Source: Odontocerum albicorne (Eukaryota > Arthropoda > Insecta > Trichoptera > Odontoceridae). Taken from it: 64,000 bases of DNA. The position numbers and the translations under genes were made by a program. Below, piece by piece: positions 42,228 through 52,990 of this stretch. Position 1 is the first letter of the stretch. Every line of letters starts with the position of its first letter. The DNA lies in assembly GCA_949825065.1 (NCBI GenBank), contig OX463841.1, positions 16,879,064-16,943,063 of the forward strand. The letters are read 5' to 3'. Under the pieces are notes generated by a model. That model had not been told where the DNA came from and ran no database searches. It worked only from the letters and a program-made list of their open reading frames with translations.

Positions 42228-42778
42228 TTGAGTGTTAACATAAGTTGTGTCCGTTTTTTCCAAAGGAAGAGAACAAGAGGACACAACAAAAAAAATTACA
42301 ACAAATTAGTCAATAATGTATTCTCCTTCATTATTTACAACTTATTGCCAACGTTCTACAAGTTTTTCAATGAGAATTTAAGCGGTCCTCATCGAAGTCC
42401 ACTGGTCGTCCGGAACGCTCCATGTCTTTCAGGTCGAAATTACCGTCTTTGAAACGCAAAAACCATCGACGACCTGTCCTTTCATTCATAGCATATTCGC
42501 CGTACACTTCGCAAATATCGCGAGCAGCTTTGGCAGCTTTATTCCCTCGATTGAACGCGAACAGGAGGTGTCAAAAATGTTCACTTTCGTCTACTTGACA
42601 TTCCATTTTGAAGGCTTGTAATCAAATAAAATAATTTATGTAACGTAAAAGCAAACACAATATCTTGTAGAGCAGAAAATTTTCTTTTGAATGACGTATC
42701 ATCTTTACCATTTTTTTTACTTTTGGTGCTCATTTTCAAATTTGGAAAAAAACGAACACAACTTATGTTAACATCTAA
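42228..42778 (-). mobile_element. mariner-B MITE (551 bp)
   Basis: Ends ttgagtgttaacataagttg and, inverted, ttagatgttaacataagttg, with TA at 42226-42227 and 42779-42780. On the minus strand it keeps the leader and the gene start (MECQVDESEH, then a frameshift) and joins it to the last codons (IEKLVERWQ then NNEGEYIID). About 800 bp of gene is missing. Confidence 0.85.
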
Positions 42779-42899
42779 TACATAATATATATTGTATATC
42801 AGTTTACAATCCATCAACCTCTTTCTGTACTTTTAGTGTCGTATCAATTTTCCGGTAAACAAAAGTCGACCCGATCGCCTTTTACCTTTCGCATGTATA

Positions 42900-43990
42900 A
42901 AAAGGTTCTCTCCTTTTGTGTTGTCTTATTCATTCGATTCTAACAATGTGGTTGTAAAGCACTTAAGCAAAATGGTTAATTTGAAACAAAGGTTCGCTTC
43001 GGTATCAGCCCGCTTATGGGGAAACATTTCCACTTCGTCTGACTGGTATATTAATGCATACAGTACAACTACGCTTAACTTCAAATGTAATAGTTATTTA
43101 GGTAGGATTATCACGTTCAGTATATCGTCGTTGTTCTGCGAAAAGCATTTAAGTACAAATATTGAGTTTTGAGATAAATTTATTTATTTATTATTACACA
43201 TGACAAGAAATATACATAATTTGCGAAAAAACAACAGGTAATTTAATTTAGACATACAATTTTAATGGATCTGGGTTTGTTGCCTTTCATTTGTCGTATC
43301 CCCAGTAAACTAGGCTTTTGCCTGTATCTCACTCAGGATATTTAGCATGAAAAAATAAATCGATACTTCTTTCTGATTTTTGATTACACAAAAACAAAAC
43401 ACCGTTGCACGCTCTCATCAACCTGACAAACAGTGGCACTCAACTACAACTGGAAACATCTTGCGAAATTCAACTCCTCACACATCATCACTCCAGAAAG
43501 ACCAAAAATATTCATCCCACAATATATCGCACACAAACATAAGAATAAAAATTTAAATTAAAACAAAAAATATACATAAACACAAATACAAAAACAACCA
43601 AAATTAAAACAACAATGCAATTTAAGTTTCGGAAGGCGATGTAAAATCAAGTTATATGACTTTTTATCTTTTCATAACAGCGAAATCATATAATTTTTGT
43701 ACATAAATGGTTTTTCCATGTGGAGATATTTTTATTTTAAGTAAAATGGCATCACAAAGTCATTTTAAGAAAAAAATGGACTTAAATCCTTTTCGCAGAA
43801 CAACGACGAAATATAATATCACAAATTTGCAGTTTAGCACGTAGAAATCTTTCAAATTTAATTTGAGTGATTTGGTGTGACTCTTGATCATTCGAAGGTG
43901 CATTAGAAATTACGTTATTTTGACGAATGGCATACTTTGCCGATGTTTAGTTAGTTTTTTTTTTGCTTCCATCCAGCTCGACCTTGTTTC
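42900..43990. repeat. Inverted-repeat region enclosing an R-C copy
   Basis: atatcgtcgttgttctgcga aaagcattta (43122-43151) is mirrored at about 43775-43812 (taaatccttttcgcagaaca acgacgaaatata). Between them lies the R-C repeat 43179-43340 and AT-rich filler. No gene recognised. Confidence 0.5.
43179..43340 (+). repeat. R-C repeat
   Basis: Near-identical to 31955-32125, including tttgcgaaaaaacaacaggt and ccccagtaaactaggctttt. Confidence 0.8.
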
Positions 43991-44164
43991 ATATAAACAC
44001 ACTGGTACGAGTATTAGAGCATAACTCGCCTTGTTAAAAAAAACAGGTCCAGTTATTGAGGTTGCGTTTGCGGAGTAGCTGGTCCAATCGCGTGGAATAG
44101 ACTACCTCTGGAGTTTCGGAAGACTAAAAACATAGAATCTTTCAACATGTTTCTCAAGGTTACA

Positions 44165-44640
44165 CACATACATACCATGCCCCTTGTGGAGTAGGCTGAG
44201 AGAACATATCGTTACGTTATCTTTCTATCTATGCACATAGATTTTGCCTCGACCACATCCATACACCTCTTCTTATATGTATTATTGTATTACACTTTCG
44301 TTGTATACTGTACAACTTGGCTGACTTATTCACATTGTGCAAATCTCTTTCGACCAACCAGAAATATGTTGAAAAGGCCTAAGTTAAAACCAGATTAGAA
44401 TTATTTTTAACAAAATATCTGGGCTCCAGCGGGAATCGAACCCGCAACCCGGGGGTTCAATATGCTGTTATCATACTTATCTCTTTCTCTGGCAATATTT
44501 CTCACCAATTCTTTCTCCTTCCATTCCTTCTTCAGCCTACCTCTTCATCACTCTCGACTCATTGCAAACGTCTATTTGTTTTGTAAGTCAAGATAATATT
44601 TTTATACCTCGGTAATCTAAAATATAAGTCTCACAAATCG
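44165..44640 (-). pseudogene. Degenerate LINE 3' sequences
   Basis: tacataccatgccccttgtg then gtaggctgagagaacatatc resembles the reversed RTE-like tip. gcaaatctctttcgaccaac cagaa resembles the reversed CR1 3' UTR (18068). Weak. Confidence 0.35.
44413..44450 (-). repeat. tRNA-like 3' half
   Basis: The minus strand reads cgggttgcgggttcgattcc then cgctggagccca, a T-arm and acceptor-like end with a perfect B-box. No matching 5' half or anticodon arm is present upstream, so this is a tRNA or SINE scrap. Confidence 0.4.
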
Positions 44641-44801
44641 AAGCTATACAAATCGATTTATTAATGACCGAGAAGTACGAAGACCAAAAAAAGAAACGCA
44701 CAGTGCTGTCACTTTGAGTAGTGTCGCATGTTTGAAATAATCGAAAACATTGAGGCTATCGAGGACATAGTGTGGTGAATTTGTGAATAGTGTGTCTAGT
44801 A

Positions 44802-45812
44802 CAGTGGTCGTCAAACGGTCGCTCGCAAGCAACCGGTCGCTCGCGAGCGGCGTTTCGGTAGCTCGCGTAGGATATTTTATCATATTTATAAATTTGCCTC
44901 TCAAATTTTATTATTGGACAACGAAATGAAATATTTCTCGAACTAAATTTCAATGAAATGCTTTAACAAGTTGCCGTTGTAATATGAATTTCTAAGTAAA
45001 ATAGAGAAACTGTCAGCGATGTATTACGATGGGAACTGCGCCATACACTTTGTGTCTCTCTCGCAGATTCACACAGTTCCACGCGACCGTCAAAGCTTGA
45101 CGTTTACAAAGTTACCATTCATTTTTTTTTTTCATCCTGTCACAGATGTACATCTTGATAATTGAATTCGGATGGGAGTGATAAGGTACTCACCGAGAAT
45201 TGAAAAAAATGTGGAGGAAAGTGAATGCCACTAATTATTTTCACAAATTATTTTTACTTTTACTCACTGTCCTAATTTATTTTCAGTAATATAATAATAT
45301 TGTGTATGGTACGACAAAGGATGACGATAAAAAAAATATAAAGAAGGAATATGTATGGTACTGTAGCGACCGTGCGTGCGGTCACTAAACCCACTGAGGC
45401 GACCCTTGCCCGCGCGGTCATTGAACTCGCAAGTGGCGAGTGCGAGGCGGCACCGAGCGAAGGTCGCCCGCGCGGTCATTGAACTCACTAGTAGCGAAGA
45501 ACAAGACACCGATATATCTCTTGCCTCTCCTGCAGACCGTAATATGAAATGTATATAGAACTTGCAACAATAAACATGTGTTCGGCGGAAGCGAGACAGC
45601 GACATGTTCTGCGCCGTTCTATAAATTATAAATACAGACGCTTACAATAAACTTTATCTTTGCTTATTCCAAATTCGACGACTTTTATTCAAACAACCAT
45701 CATCCTTCTATTCGAAACACAAGTCCCTAAAGTACCATATACCATAAGCAGCTCACCAGACAATTTCAATTTCCGAAAGTAGCTCGCATCCTTATTGAGT
45801 TGGCGATCACTG
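44802..45812. mobile_element. hAT non-autonomous element 5 with nested LTR
   Basis: 1011 bp. Duplications gtctagta (44794-44801) and gtctagtg (45813-45820), one mismatch. Ends cagtggtcgtcaaacggtcg and, inverted, cagtgatcgccaactcaata. Subterminal gctcgcgagcggc repeats. A solo LTR (45362-45731) is inside. Confidence 0.85.
45362..45731 (+). mobile_element. Solo LTR-B (Ty3/gypsy-like)
   Basis: 370 bp, tgtagcgacc to tccctaaa, with 4-bp duplications gtac (45358-45361, 45732-45735). Has tataaattataaata (about 45618) and aataaa (about 45647). Two copies of gcccgcgcggtcattgaact lie 60 bp apart. A TGTAG start and CTAAA end are shared with LTR-C at 53418. Confidence 0.7.
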
Positions 45813-45820
45813 GTCTAGTG

Positions 45821-46149
45821 TCTAGTACTCCAGTGTGTGGGGTAGAGCCGCCATTTTTACATCTCCACGCATCGCAGCGCACGGCACGGCACGAGGGGAG
45901 GAGGCTATTTTTACTCGGCTGAGACAGAATATGACTGCGGTAGAAGGAACACCATGAGATTATAGCAAGGTCTTGTTATGCCGCAGTTGGTTCCGTATTG
46001 CTGTATCCACAGATTGCATAAATGTTAATAAAATAACTTTTTGACCCATCGCTATGTTTAGTAGTTATAATCTTTGATCAAACAGGGTTTTATCGGCTCC
46101 CTTAAATTGAGAATCGAACCCAAAATAAAAATTGATGATACGTATTATC
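45821..46149. other. No gene recognised
   Basis: A short GC-rich patch at 45860-45905 (gcatcgcagcgcacggcacg) and otherwise plain sequence. Confidence 0.5.
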
Positions 46150-46400
46150 GGATATTTAGATAGATAGAATTAGAAACACCGAAATAAGGAGAAAGAGTAG
46201 TACGGAAGACATCGTCAGGTGGGGAAAACAACGAAGGCGATACTGGAACGAACATGTAAACATAATGCAAGACGACAGACTTCCACGTGTCGCCCTTCAA
46301 GGGAACCCAGCTGGAAGAAGATTACCGGGAAGACCTCCGAAGAGATGGCGTGACAGCTGGCAGTCCACGTCACAATAAGGGGAACAAGCGGAACAAACAG
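46150..46400 (+). pseudogene. Non-LTR RT C-terminal relic, type 3
   Basis: The plus strand reads EDIVRWGKQRRRYWNEHVNI, then MQDDRLPRVALQGNPAGRRL and PGRPPKRWRDSWQSTSQ before a stop. Better preserved than its sister at 31585-31935 (minus), and the frame is unbroken over about 70 codons. Confidence 0.8.
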
Positions 46401-46545
46401 ATCATGATCTATAGGAAGAGGAAGAAGGACATTTAGATAACAATTTCATGTAAATACACCCGGCGGATTTATTGCTTTTAAGCAAGTTAATATAGAGTTG
46501 CTGACTAATATTAAAATCCGAAAGGTGTCCTATTTGGGTCATGTA

Positions 46546-47079
46546 TTAGGTGTTAAGATAAGTTGTGTCCGTTTTTTTTGCACTAAAAGTAAAACAAAAT
46601 GGTAAAGGTTATACGTCATTCGAAATAAAATTTTCTGCTCTACAAGATATTGTGTTTGCTTTTACGTTACATACATTATTTTATTTGATTACAAGCCTTC
46701 AAAATGGAATGTCAAGTAGACGAAAGTGAGCATTTTCGACACCTCCTGTTCGCGTTCAATTGAGGGAATAAAGCTGGCAAAACTGCTCGCGATATTTGCG
46801 AAGTGTAAGGTTAAGATGCTATGAATGAAAGGACAGCTCGTCGATGGTTTTTCCTTCAATAATGACGTCGAATTGCGGACATGGTTGGGCGAATTTCTCG
46901 AGTCAAGACCGGATGGTTTTTATCGCACAGGCATTGAAAAACTTATATAACGTTGGCAAGAAGTTGTAAATAATGAAGGAAAATACATTATTGACTAATT
47001 TGTTGTAATTTTTTTTTGTTGTGTCCTCTTGTTCTCTTCATTTGGAAAAAAAACGGACACAACTTATGTTAACATCCAA
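46546..47079 (+). mobile_element. mariner-B MITE (534 bp)
   Basis: Ends ttaggtgttaagataagttg and, inverted, ttggatgttaacataagttg, with TA at 46544-46545 and 47080-47081. Plus-strand gene start at 46704 (MECQVDESEHFRHLLFAFN, then a stop) is fused to the 3' end (VGRISRVKTGWF, IEKLI then RWQEVVNNEGKYIID). Confidence 0.85.
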
Positions 47080-47081
47080 TA

Positions 47082-47339
47082 CTTAGAGAAGCAAAGTACA
47101 AATTACTTCACCTGATCATCCAAGGCAAAATAGAGAGTCGAAGAGGTGTTGGCAGGAGGCAAATCTCCTGGCTCCGCAATATACGTGATTGGACTGGTAT
47201 AAGGAGCCGTTGGGGATCTTTTTCGGGCTGCCGGGGACAAAGATGTCTACTCTCATGTGATATTCAACGTTGAGGGGACCTGACATGACACTGGGAAGAA
47301 AGAAAGAAGCAATGTCTTCCAATCAATCAGTTTTTTTCT
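47082..47339. other. No gene established
   Basis: The plus strand reads KIESRRGVGRRQISWLRNIR, close to an RT-tail phrase (R-R-G-V-G-R-R-Q-x-S-W-L-x-N-I-R), so this is probably one more LINE scrap. Confidence 0.4.
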
Positions 47340-47720
47340 TCAAATTAATTACCGGTGTTCATGACTGTTTTAAACTTGGTTAAGTAATGTAATATTTGAG
47401 TAAAAGTAACAAAATATAAAAATAAAGAATAATCTCATGGAAAATAGGGATAATGATGGGAATTATATAGAAATCAAAGACGAGGAATATTTTGAGTTTT
47501 TTCTGAAACAAAATTTTTAACGCCTCACATTTGATTGAGATAGGAAGATCGTACCAAAGATGCGCCGAGTAAAACGCAAAAGTTGACGTGTTGAATGATG
47601 TATGACGCGTTGGAATAGAAAGTATCGTATCATCACGAAATCGGAAGAACAGGTCATAATCAGAAAGAGAACTGAATTTTTCACTCAGTTACTAAGGACA
47701 GCTTAAATCCACATTTTACC
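47340..47720 (-). pseudogene. LINE RT C-terminal relic
   Basis: The minus strand reads STFAFYSAHLWYDLPISIKC then EALKILFQKKLKIFLVFDFY, the L-W-x-x-L-P-x-x-I...F-x-x-x-L-K tail of CR1/Jockey-type RTs. Upstream pieces lie in other frames (IFRFINYFRTGKMWI). Confidence 0.65.
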
Positions 47721-47811
47721 TGTTCTAAAATAGTTGATAAAACGAAATATACGTGTATCACCGCTTTGTACAGACTTGTATGGAACAACCATATTTTTAG
47801 ACGTAATTTAA

Positions 47812-48343
47812 CCCTTATCATGGCATTGTAACACAGGTGTTACACTAATTTAGGGTTTTTTTTTAATCCAGAAATTCTGACGTAATTTTAAATATGGTAA
47901 CACATTCAAATACTATACATGCACTATTGTGTGCAGTGGTATCATCTGGTGATAAATATTGACAACACTACAAGCTTTCAAACGACATCGGGTCAACATG
48001 TCTGGACAGCGTGGGTACGTTTTGAAAATTGGGGTAAATAATTTAAATATCTTATTAATATATAATACATGTAGAGAAAAATTATTCAAACCATTTTATT
48101 TGTTGATAATTCAGATATGTAAATGTTCTTGTTTTAAATTATAGAATCATTTTTAGCCCCTTTTTTGTGTTATATAAAAATTAATATTTTGGTAATGTAA
48201 CGTGGGTGTTACATATAAAAAAAACTACTAGGAAAAGTGTGTTTTCCCTCAGTTTTCCTTCATAACTTACCATATATGGTAACAATTAATCTCCAAAGAA
48301 AAACGTTAATATTTGGATAAATTGAACTTTGTCAAGATAAGGG
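47812..48343. mobile_element. piggyBac-type TTAA MITE, copy 2 (family pB-A)
   Basis: 532 bp between TTAA at 47808-47811 and 48344-48347; same ends and body as 2123-2637. The shared segment atgtctggacagcgtgggta cgtttt reads MSGQRG followed by a consensus-like GTACGT donor. Confidence 0.85.
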
Positions 48344-48389
48344 TTAACCATGAAACACACATTCAATGTTTTGATTAATATGCACATAC

Positions 48390-48735
48390 AAGGTTTGCAG
48401 TGAGACTCTGGAACCAGTTAAAAACCAATGTTAATCTCGCTCCGTCCTTGGCATGCTTTTAGAAGCGACTGAAAAAAAACTTAATTTCTAGTCAGCAATA
48501 TAACGTGTTTCATTCCTGATTTTCCTTTCCTCTCCACCATCCTTTCTTTTTTTACTTTGATTGATGATATCTCACTTTTACTTTAATAAGCATAAATTTC
48601 ACAAATATGAATAAACTCTTGAATATTTTTTGCGACCATGCAACTTGCTTTATTTTCCTTTGTCCGGTTGGTTACAAGAGATTTCCGCCTGGCAATAAAC
48701 CCGCCAGATTGTATTTGCAAATAAATAAGATTTAT
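48390..48735 (+). pseudogene. CR1/Jockey-like LINE 3' end
   Basis: The plus strand reads VRLWNQLKTNVNLAPSLACF, stop, KRLKKNLISSQ, then a 3' UTR ending ggcaataaacccgccagatt. Same family as 17995-19510, which is on the other strand. Confidence 0.75.
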
Positions 48736-48951
48736 TAGACAAAAAAATGTGGGGTTGGTTCTTTTTTGAACATTAATTTTACAAATTAATTTGGCCCACT
48801 TTCAATATTAATTGACCTGTTTTTAAGTTAATATTTTGATACAAAGTAAGAAAAATCATTTTAGTGAATATGTTATCACGTCTATCTCTTAGATTTATGA
48901 ATTATACACTTTTAATTAAAGCAAACTGTATTTCTAATTAAATACACTTAA

Positions 48952-49196
48952 CACGTTCACTGCGTCGAACACGGCTCTCGTGTCCATACAAAATAGCCTT
49001 GAATGTTGAGTGCACTCATAAACGTCTCCCGATAAGGATTAGTCGCCGGTTTCATTTGTTTTGAAGACACGAAGGAATACACTTTTATATGATGTTTCAA
49101 TAGAAAGTAGAATTTGATTTTTAACAAAGTTATGGGTTTTAAAAAATTCGCGAATTTTCAGCATCTGTGTGTGACATTTTATACGCAGTGAATGTG
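48952..49196. mobile_element. Short TTAA MITE (pB-D)
   Basis: 245 bp between TTAA at 48948-48951 and 49197-49200. Ends cacgttcactgcg and, inverted, cacattcactgcg. Does not start with CCC, so the piggyBac link rests on TTAA alone. Confidence 0.6.
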
Positions 49197-49344
49197 TTAA
49201 CTTGATTGAATGCTCAAAAACATTGCAGATTTACGTGGTCTAATCTCGTAATACTTTGGCCTCGCGAAAATTACCTGTAAAGGTGGATATTAATAATTTG
49301 CTCTAGTTATTATTTACGGAAAAAATAATGTTCCTGAGTTAATT

Positions 49345-49560
49345 AAAGTTTACGGGGCAGTTTGTAATCTGCGCCGCGATGAATTTCCAATAGGTCAGGC
49401 TTAATTAAGTGCCGGGGGGCGGCGCACAATAGAGTCGCGGGGCCCACGCTCCCTCGCCGTCCTACCGTTCGACCTGAGAACCGAATCCTGGGCCCCCGTA
49501 CTCAAATGTGCCGCCCTCTCTCTTTTCACAGTGTTCTTAATTAAGGAGAAAACCCTCCAA
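49345..49560. promoter_or_regulatory. GC-rich islet with TTAATTAA motifs
   Basis: Markedly GC-rich (gtgccggggggcggcgcaca, gagtcgcggggcccacgctc) in AT-rich surroundings and unlike any repeat in the window. Contains or adjoins three TTAATTAA-type palindromes (about 49338, 49402 and 49537), a homeodomain-type core. It could be conserved regulatory DNA of a host gene; this is inference only. Confidence 0.25.
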
Positions 49561-49865
49561 AAGCTATTTTCTTTTCAAATTGACAATATTTTGATTATTA
49601 TCAAAATTTATGATTGTATATGAACACTACACACGTACACTATGGTATACTACACCTAAATCCGAGTATATTAATATTAAATAATTTTAAACAACGACTT
49701 TGTAATTTATTATTTCTACTGCTTTTTTATCCATTTTAGTTTAAGACAAAGTTTTGTATTTTTTTGTCAATAATTTTAAGTACGTGTATAACCTGTCACA
49801 TGTTCATTTGTATATAAAGACATTGTTGTGTCGTTAATTAAATAAATAAATAAATGTTACTATCA

Positions 49866-50140
49866 CATATCGGAAGATCTACTAAGGTTTTTTTGTAGTT
49901 CGTTGTCCGTTGGTAAGTTTTCTGCGGTTTTCTTACCAAATATGTTTTTCTGGTCATCTGTAAATGCGGGGAAGTACCTAATCTAATGCCCGCAGCCATC
50001 ATCTATTTATCCTTGACTCAACTTTTTTTGTAATATATTTAATCTGTCAACAACCGTCGATTCAAATGACGAATTAGAGCGCTCTTGAGGAAAGTCTACT
50101 CTCTAAACAGCGCTATATAAATTGTCATTTCATTATTGTT
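49866..50140 (+). mobile_element. SINE-2, long copy
   Basis: About 275 bp: tcggaagatctactaaggtt, gtaagttttctgcggttttc, aatgcccgcagccatcatc, aatctgtcaac, then gaattagagcgctcttgagg and ctctctaaacagcgctatat. It matches 56590-56860 in reverse throughout. Terminal-module fragments are at 4430, 7491, 26475, 29062 and 59930. Class uncertain (SINE or LINE 3' end). Confidence 0.65.
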
Positions 50141-50299
50141 AGTATATGATATAAGTCTTCCTGAAATTCAAAGCATTTTGTGTCTGATTTTACACGTAAC
50201 GTTTTTGAATTTTTTAAATAAATAATAAATAAATATAGGTTTATTGACAGCAACATAGTATGTACAAAATATATTTAAATAACACTTCTAAAACACATA

Positions 50300-50640
50300 A
50301 ATTGCAGATAATACAGAAGCTATCAAAAGGTTTGGGCTCATCTAATAACATCCCCTCGGCCAAGATACACCCCACCAATATAGGGCGAACCCAGCCACGA
50401 GGACACCAGATGTTTTTCAGCCCACACCCTTGAACACGTAGAACAAGAATATAAAAAAAAACCACAGAAAATAAATAGATGACAAAAAAAATACATTCAA
50501 GAGAGAAAACATTAAAAGGTTCGGGCTCATCCCACAAACATTCCCCCGGCGGAGATACACCCCACCAATGTAAGGCGAGCCCGACCGCAAGGGCATCAGG
50601 GGGCTTCCATCCCACACCTCCGCATATCTAGATTAAATAA
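50300..50640 (-). repeat. Two tandem R-D units
   Basis: aaaggtttgggctcatctaa... and aaaggttcgggctcatccca... lie 186 bp apart and both contain gatacaccccaccaat. They match 40080-40215 in reverse. Confidence 0.75.
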
Positions 50641-51127
50641 TAAATAAATAAAAAACAAAAACGTATGGCAGAAAACAAAATAAAAAGTAAACCCGCATAT
50701 ACCACCTCAGGTTAACTGTCAGCAAGAACGAAAAAAAAGAAAAGCCTTGAAGGAGTCCAAATTTTACAAAATGACAAATGGGAAATGAAATAGTTGAGAC
50801 AACATTGAAATAGTTAGGCAGTAATACATTGAAATGGTTAAGCAGTTTCAAAAGAACGAATGAGGAGATAACGCACAAACACGTATGCACAATGCCCCAT
50901 ATACCACCAGTGAAATTTCACATTCTAGAATGGAGACGAATCTCTTGGTTGAGGAAAATATATAATTGATTTGGGCAGAAATCATTGACACAATTTATTG
51001 ATTCTATTTGGATATCTTTTAATGTTAAAATACTTGAATGTTATAAAAATGTACTGGGTCATTTTTGTTTTTTGGGTAGAACATAAATGTTTAATTACTA
51101 GACCTCGGATTATTTTATCACGTATTC
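50641..51127. other. No gene recognised
   Basis: AT-rich, no supported feature. Confidence 0.5.
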
Positions 51128-51129
51128 TA

Positions 51130-52083
51130 CGAGGCATATCCAGAAACTAAGTGTACTGAATTTTTGTAGATTACAATTTTTTTTATTTAAACAAAAAAAT
51201 TACGTGGTTACCGTAGTACATATGTAAGCTATTTTTCGACATAGTCGCCATTCCTCTCAATGCAGGTGGTGAAGCGGGGTATCAACTTTTTGATGCCTTC
51301 CTCGAAGTAGTTTCCCGCCAACCCCTCCGTCCACTTCTCCACCTCTTCCTTTACCTCCTCGTCGGTTGAAAACCTTTTTCCACCCATGTGCAGCTTCAGG
51401 GAGGTAAAGAGATAGTAATCTGAAGGTGCTAGGTCAGGGGAATGCGCGGGATGGTTCAGGACATCCCATTTAAACGAGGCGAGCAGTTCCTTCGTGGCGT
51501 TGGCCGTGTGTGGTCTTGCATTGTCGTGCAACAGGCAGACTCCCTTTGTCAGCATGCCTCTCCTCTTGTTCTGAATTGCCCTCCGCAATTTTTTTAGGGT
51601 CTCACAGTATCTTGCAGAGTTGATGGTCTCCCCTTGAGGCATATATTCAATTAAAATTATGCCTTGACAGTCCCAAAACACGGATGCCATGATTTTCTTG
51701 GCTGAAATTGTGGTTTTGAACTTTTTGGCGGAGGGTGAAGAGGTGTGACGCCACTGTTGAGACTGCCTTTTGGTTTCAGGCGTGTAGTGTGCAACCCAAG
51801 TTTTATCTCTAGTAACGATGGAGCGGAGAAATTCATCTTCATGGAGTTTGCAGCGCCTCAAAAACTCTTGCCCGGCCTCCACTCGATTCAACTTGGCGGG
51901 AGATGGGATTGACATTTTTCACGAAACGTGTTGTCGCGTCGACACTTCTCAACGTACCGACCTCGAACCGGTCTCGTTGCGGAGGGAAAGGGTCAGGCTA
52001 CACGGAAGTGTAGCCAACATGTCGAAAATAAAATCCATCCGGTCGTAAGAGCCTCAATACACTTACTTTCTAGATACGCCTCG
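51130..52083 (-). mobile_element. mariner-A copy 3, internally deleted
   Basis: 954 bp. Ends cgaggcatatccagaaacta and, inverted, cgaggcgtatctagaaagta, with TA at 51128-51129 and 52084-52085. The best preserved of the three copies. Confidence 0.9.
51229..51915 (-). pseudogene. mariner-A transposase, catalytic domain in one frame
   Basis: 228 residues without a stop. The frame enters at QEFLRRCKLHEDEFLRSIVT and has the first Asp in VTRDKTWVAHY (expected G-D-E), the second in LLHDNARPHT and the third in SPDLAPSDYYLF with D34D spacing. It ends IERNGDYVEK as complete mariners do. The whole N-terminal DNA-binding domain (about 110-120 residues) is missing, replaced by a short leader, so it should not recognise its own ends. 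The Met at 51915 is fortuitous. Sister copies at 4651 and 20685 share the deletion. Confidence 0.85.
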
Positions 52084-52379
52084 TATAAATGATATTGTGA
52101 ATAGAAATGAACTAGTTGAGTATTAAAATCCGATAATTACAATATAATAAATATCATGAAAATTATTCTTAACTCTCGCGATGTAATCTAAAAATGGGAT
52201 CCCTCTCTGGCTATTCATATAAGGTATTTTAATATATCTCTGGTTGGTTGGAAGAGATCGCCATATCGCCCTCTCCAGTTGGCATGCATTCATGAAAGTG
52301 TAATGTAATACTTGATGAGAATGTGCAACGGGGTTTTATAAAATCCAAAATTGGAAAGAAGTATCGATTTTTTTTCATG
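52084..52379. other. Weak LINE 3' UTR remnant
   Basis: ggttggttggaagagatcgc (about 52240) resembles the CR1-like 3' UTR (ggttggttgaaagagattgc in reverse at 18065-18085). Nothing else. Confidence 0.4.
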
Positions 52380-52510
52380 CTGTATGTCCTCAGTGAGATA
52401 CAGGCAAAAGCCTAGTTTACTGGGGACACGACAAATGAAAGGCAATAAACCCAGATCCATTAAAATTGTGTGTCCGAATTAAATTAACTGTTGTTTTTTT
52501 CGCAAATTAT
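52380..52510 (-). repeat. R-C repeat
   Basis: gagatacaggcaaaagccta, gtttactggggacacgacaa and aacccagatccattaaaat: reverse of 43179-43340. Confidence 0.75.
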
Positions 52511-52689
52511 GTATAAAAAAAATACAACGGAAATTTGGTCTTGATAGTAGATGAATTTGTCATTGATTTAGATAAAAAAAAATGCCGTTTCTTAGATTGC
52601 TTTATGCAAAGCGTGGTAAAAAGTGCGCTTACTTATTATTATTATTATTGTTAATTACTTATTATGGTAACTCAAGACTGATAACTATT

Positions 52690-52990
52690 TAGTATGATGA
52701 AGAAAAGCACTGATTCGTGCATGTAGAACGAATGACTAAAGAACTACTGATAAAATAAATATGAGTGGAGGGCGGGTTAGAGGAATAAGGTAAAAAAAAA
52801 TATGGTTGAATCGAGTGAAGGATATTTTGAAAGAAGAAAGGGTAAAAAAGCCAGATAAATTGTAGAAGTTGTATGATAAGGTGTATTAATGTAATATATA
52901 ATAGACGAATTATGTGTGTCGCGATTGGACATTATCACGCTTATTCTCTCGATTTTCCCCGACCGGGAAACGACGTGATGGTATGTATGT
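52690..52990 (+). pseudogene. RTE-like RT C-terminal relic
   Basis: gtagaacgaatgactaaaga (V-E-R-M-x-K), gagtggagggcgggttagag, tggttgaatcgagtgaagga, and the 3' tip cccgaccgggaaacgacgtg followed by the atgtatgtatttatgt repeat. Confidence 0.6.

Noticed and set aside
44413..44450. Functional tRNA gene
   Set aside because: Only a T-arm and acceptor-like end is present; no 5' half, D-arm or anticodon arm fits upstream.
50241..50615. 124-residue minus open frame
   Set aside because: Spans two tandem R-D repeat units; the repeated peptide reflects the DNA duplication.
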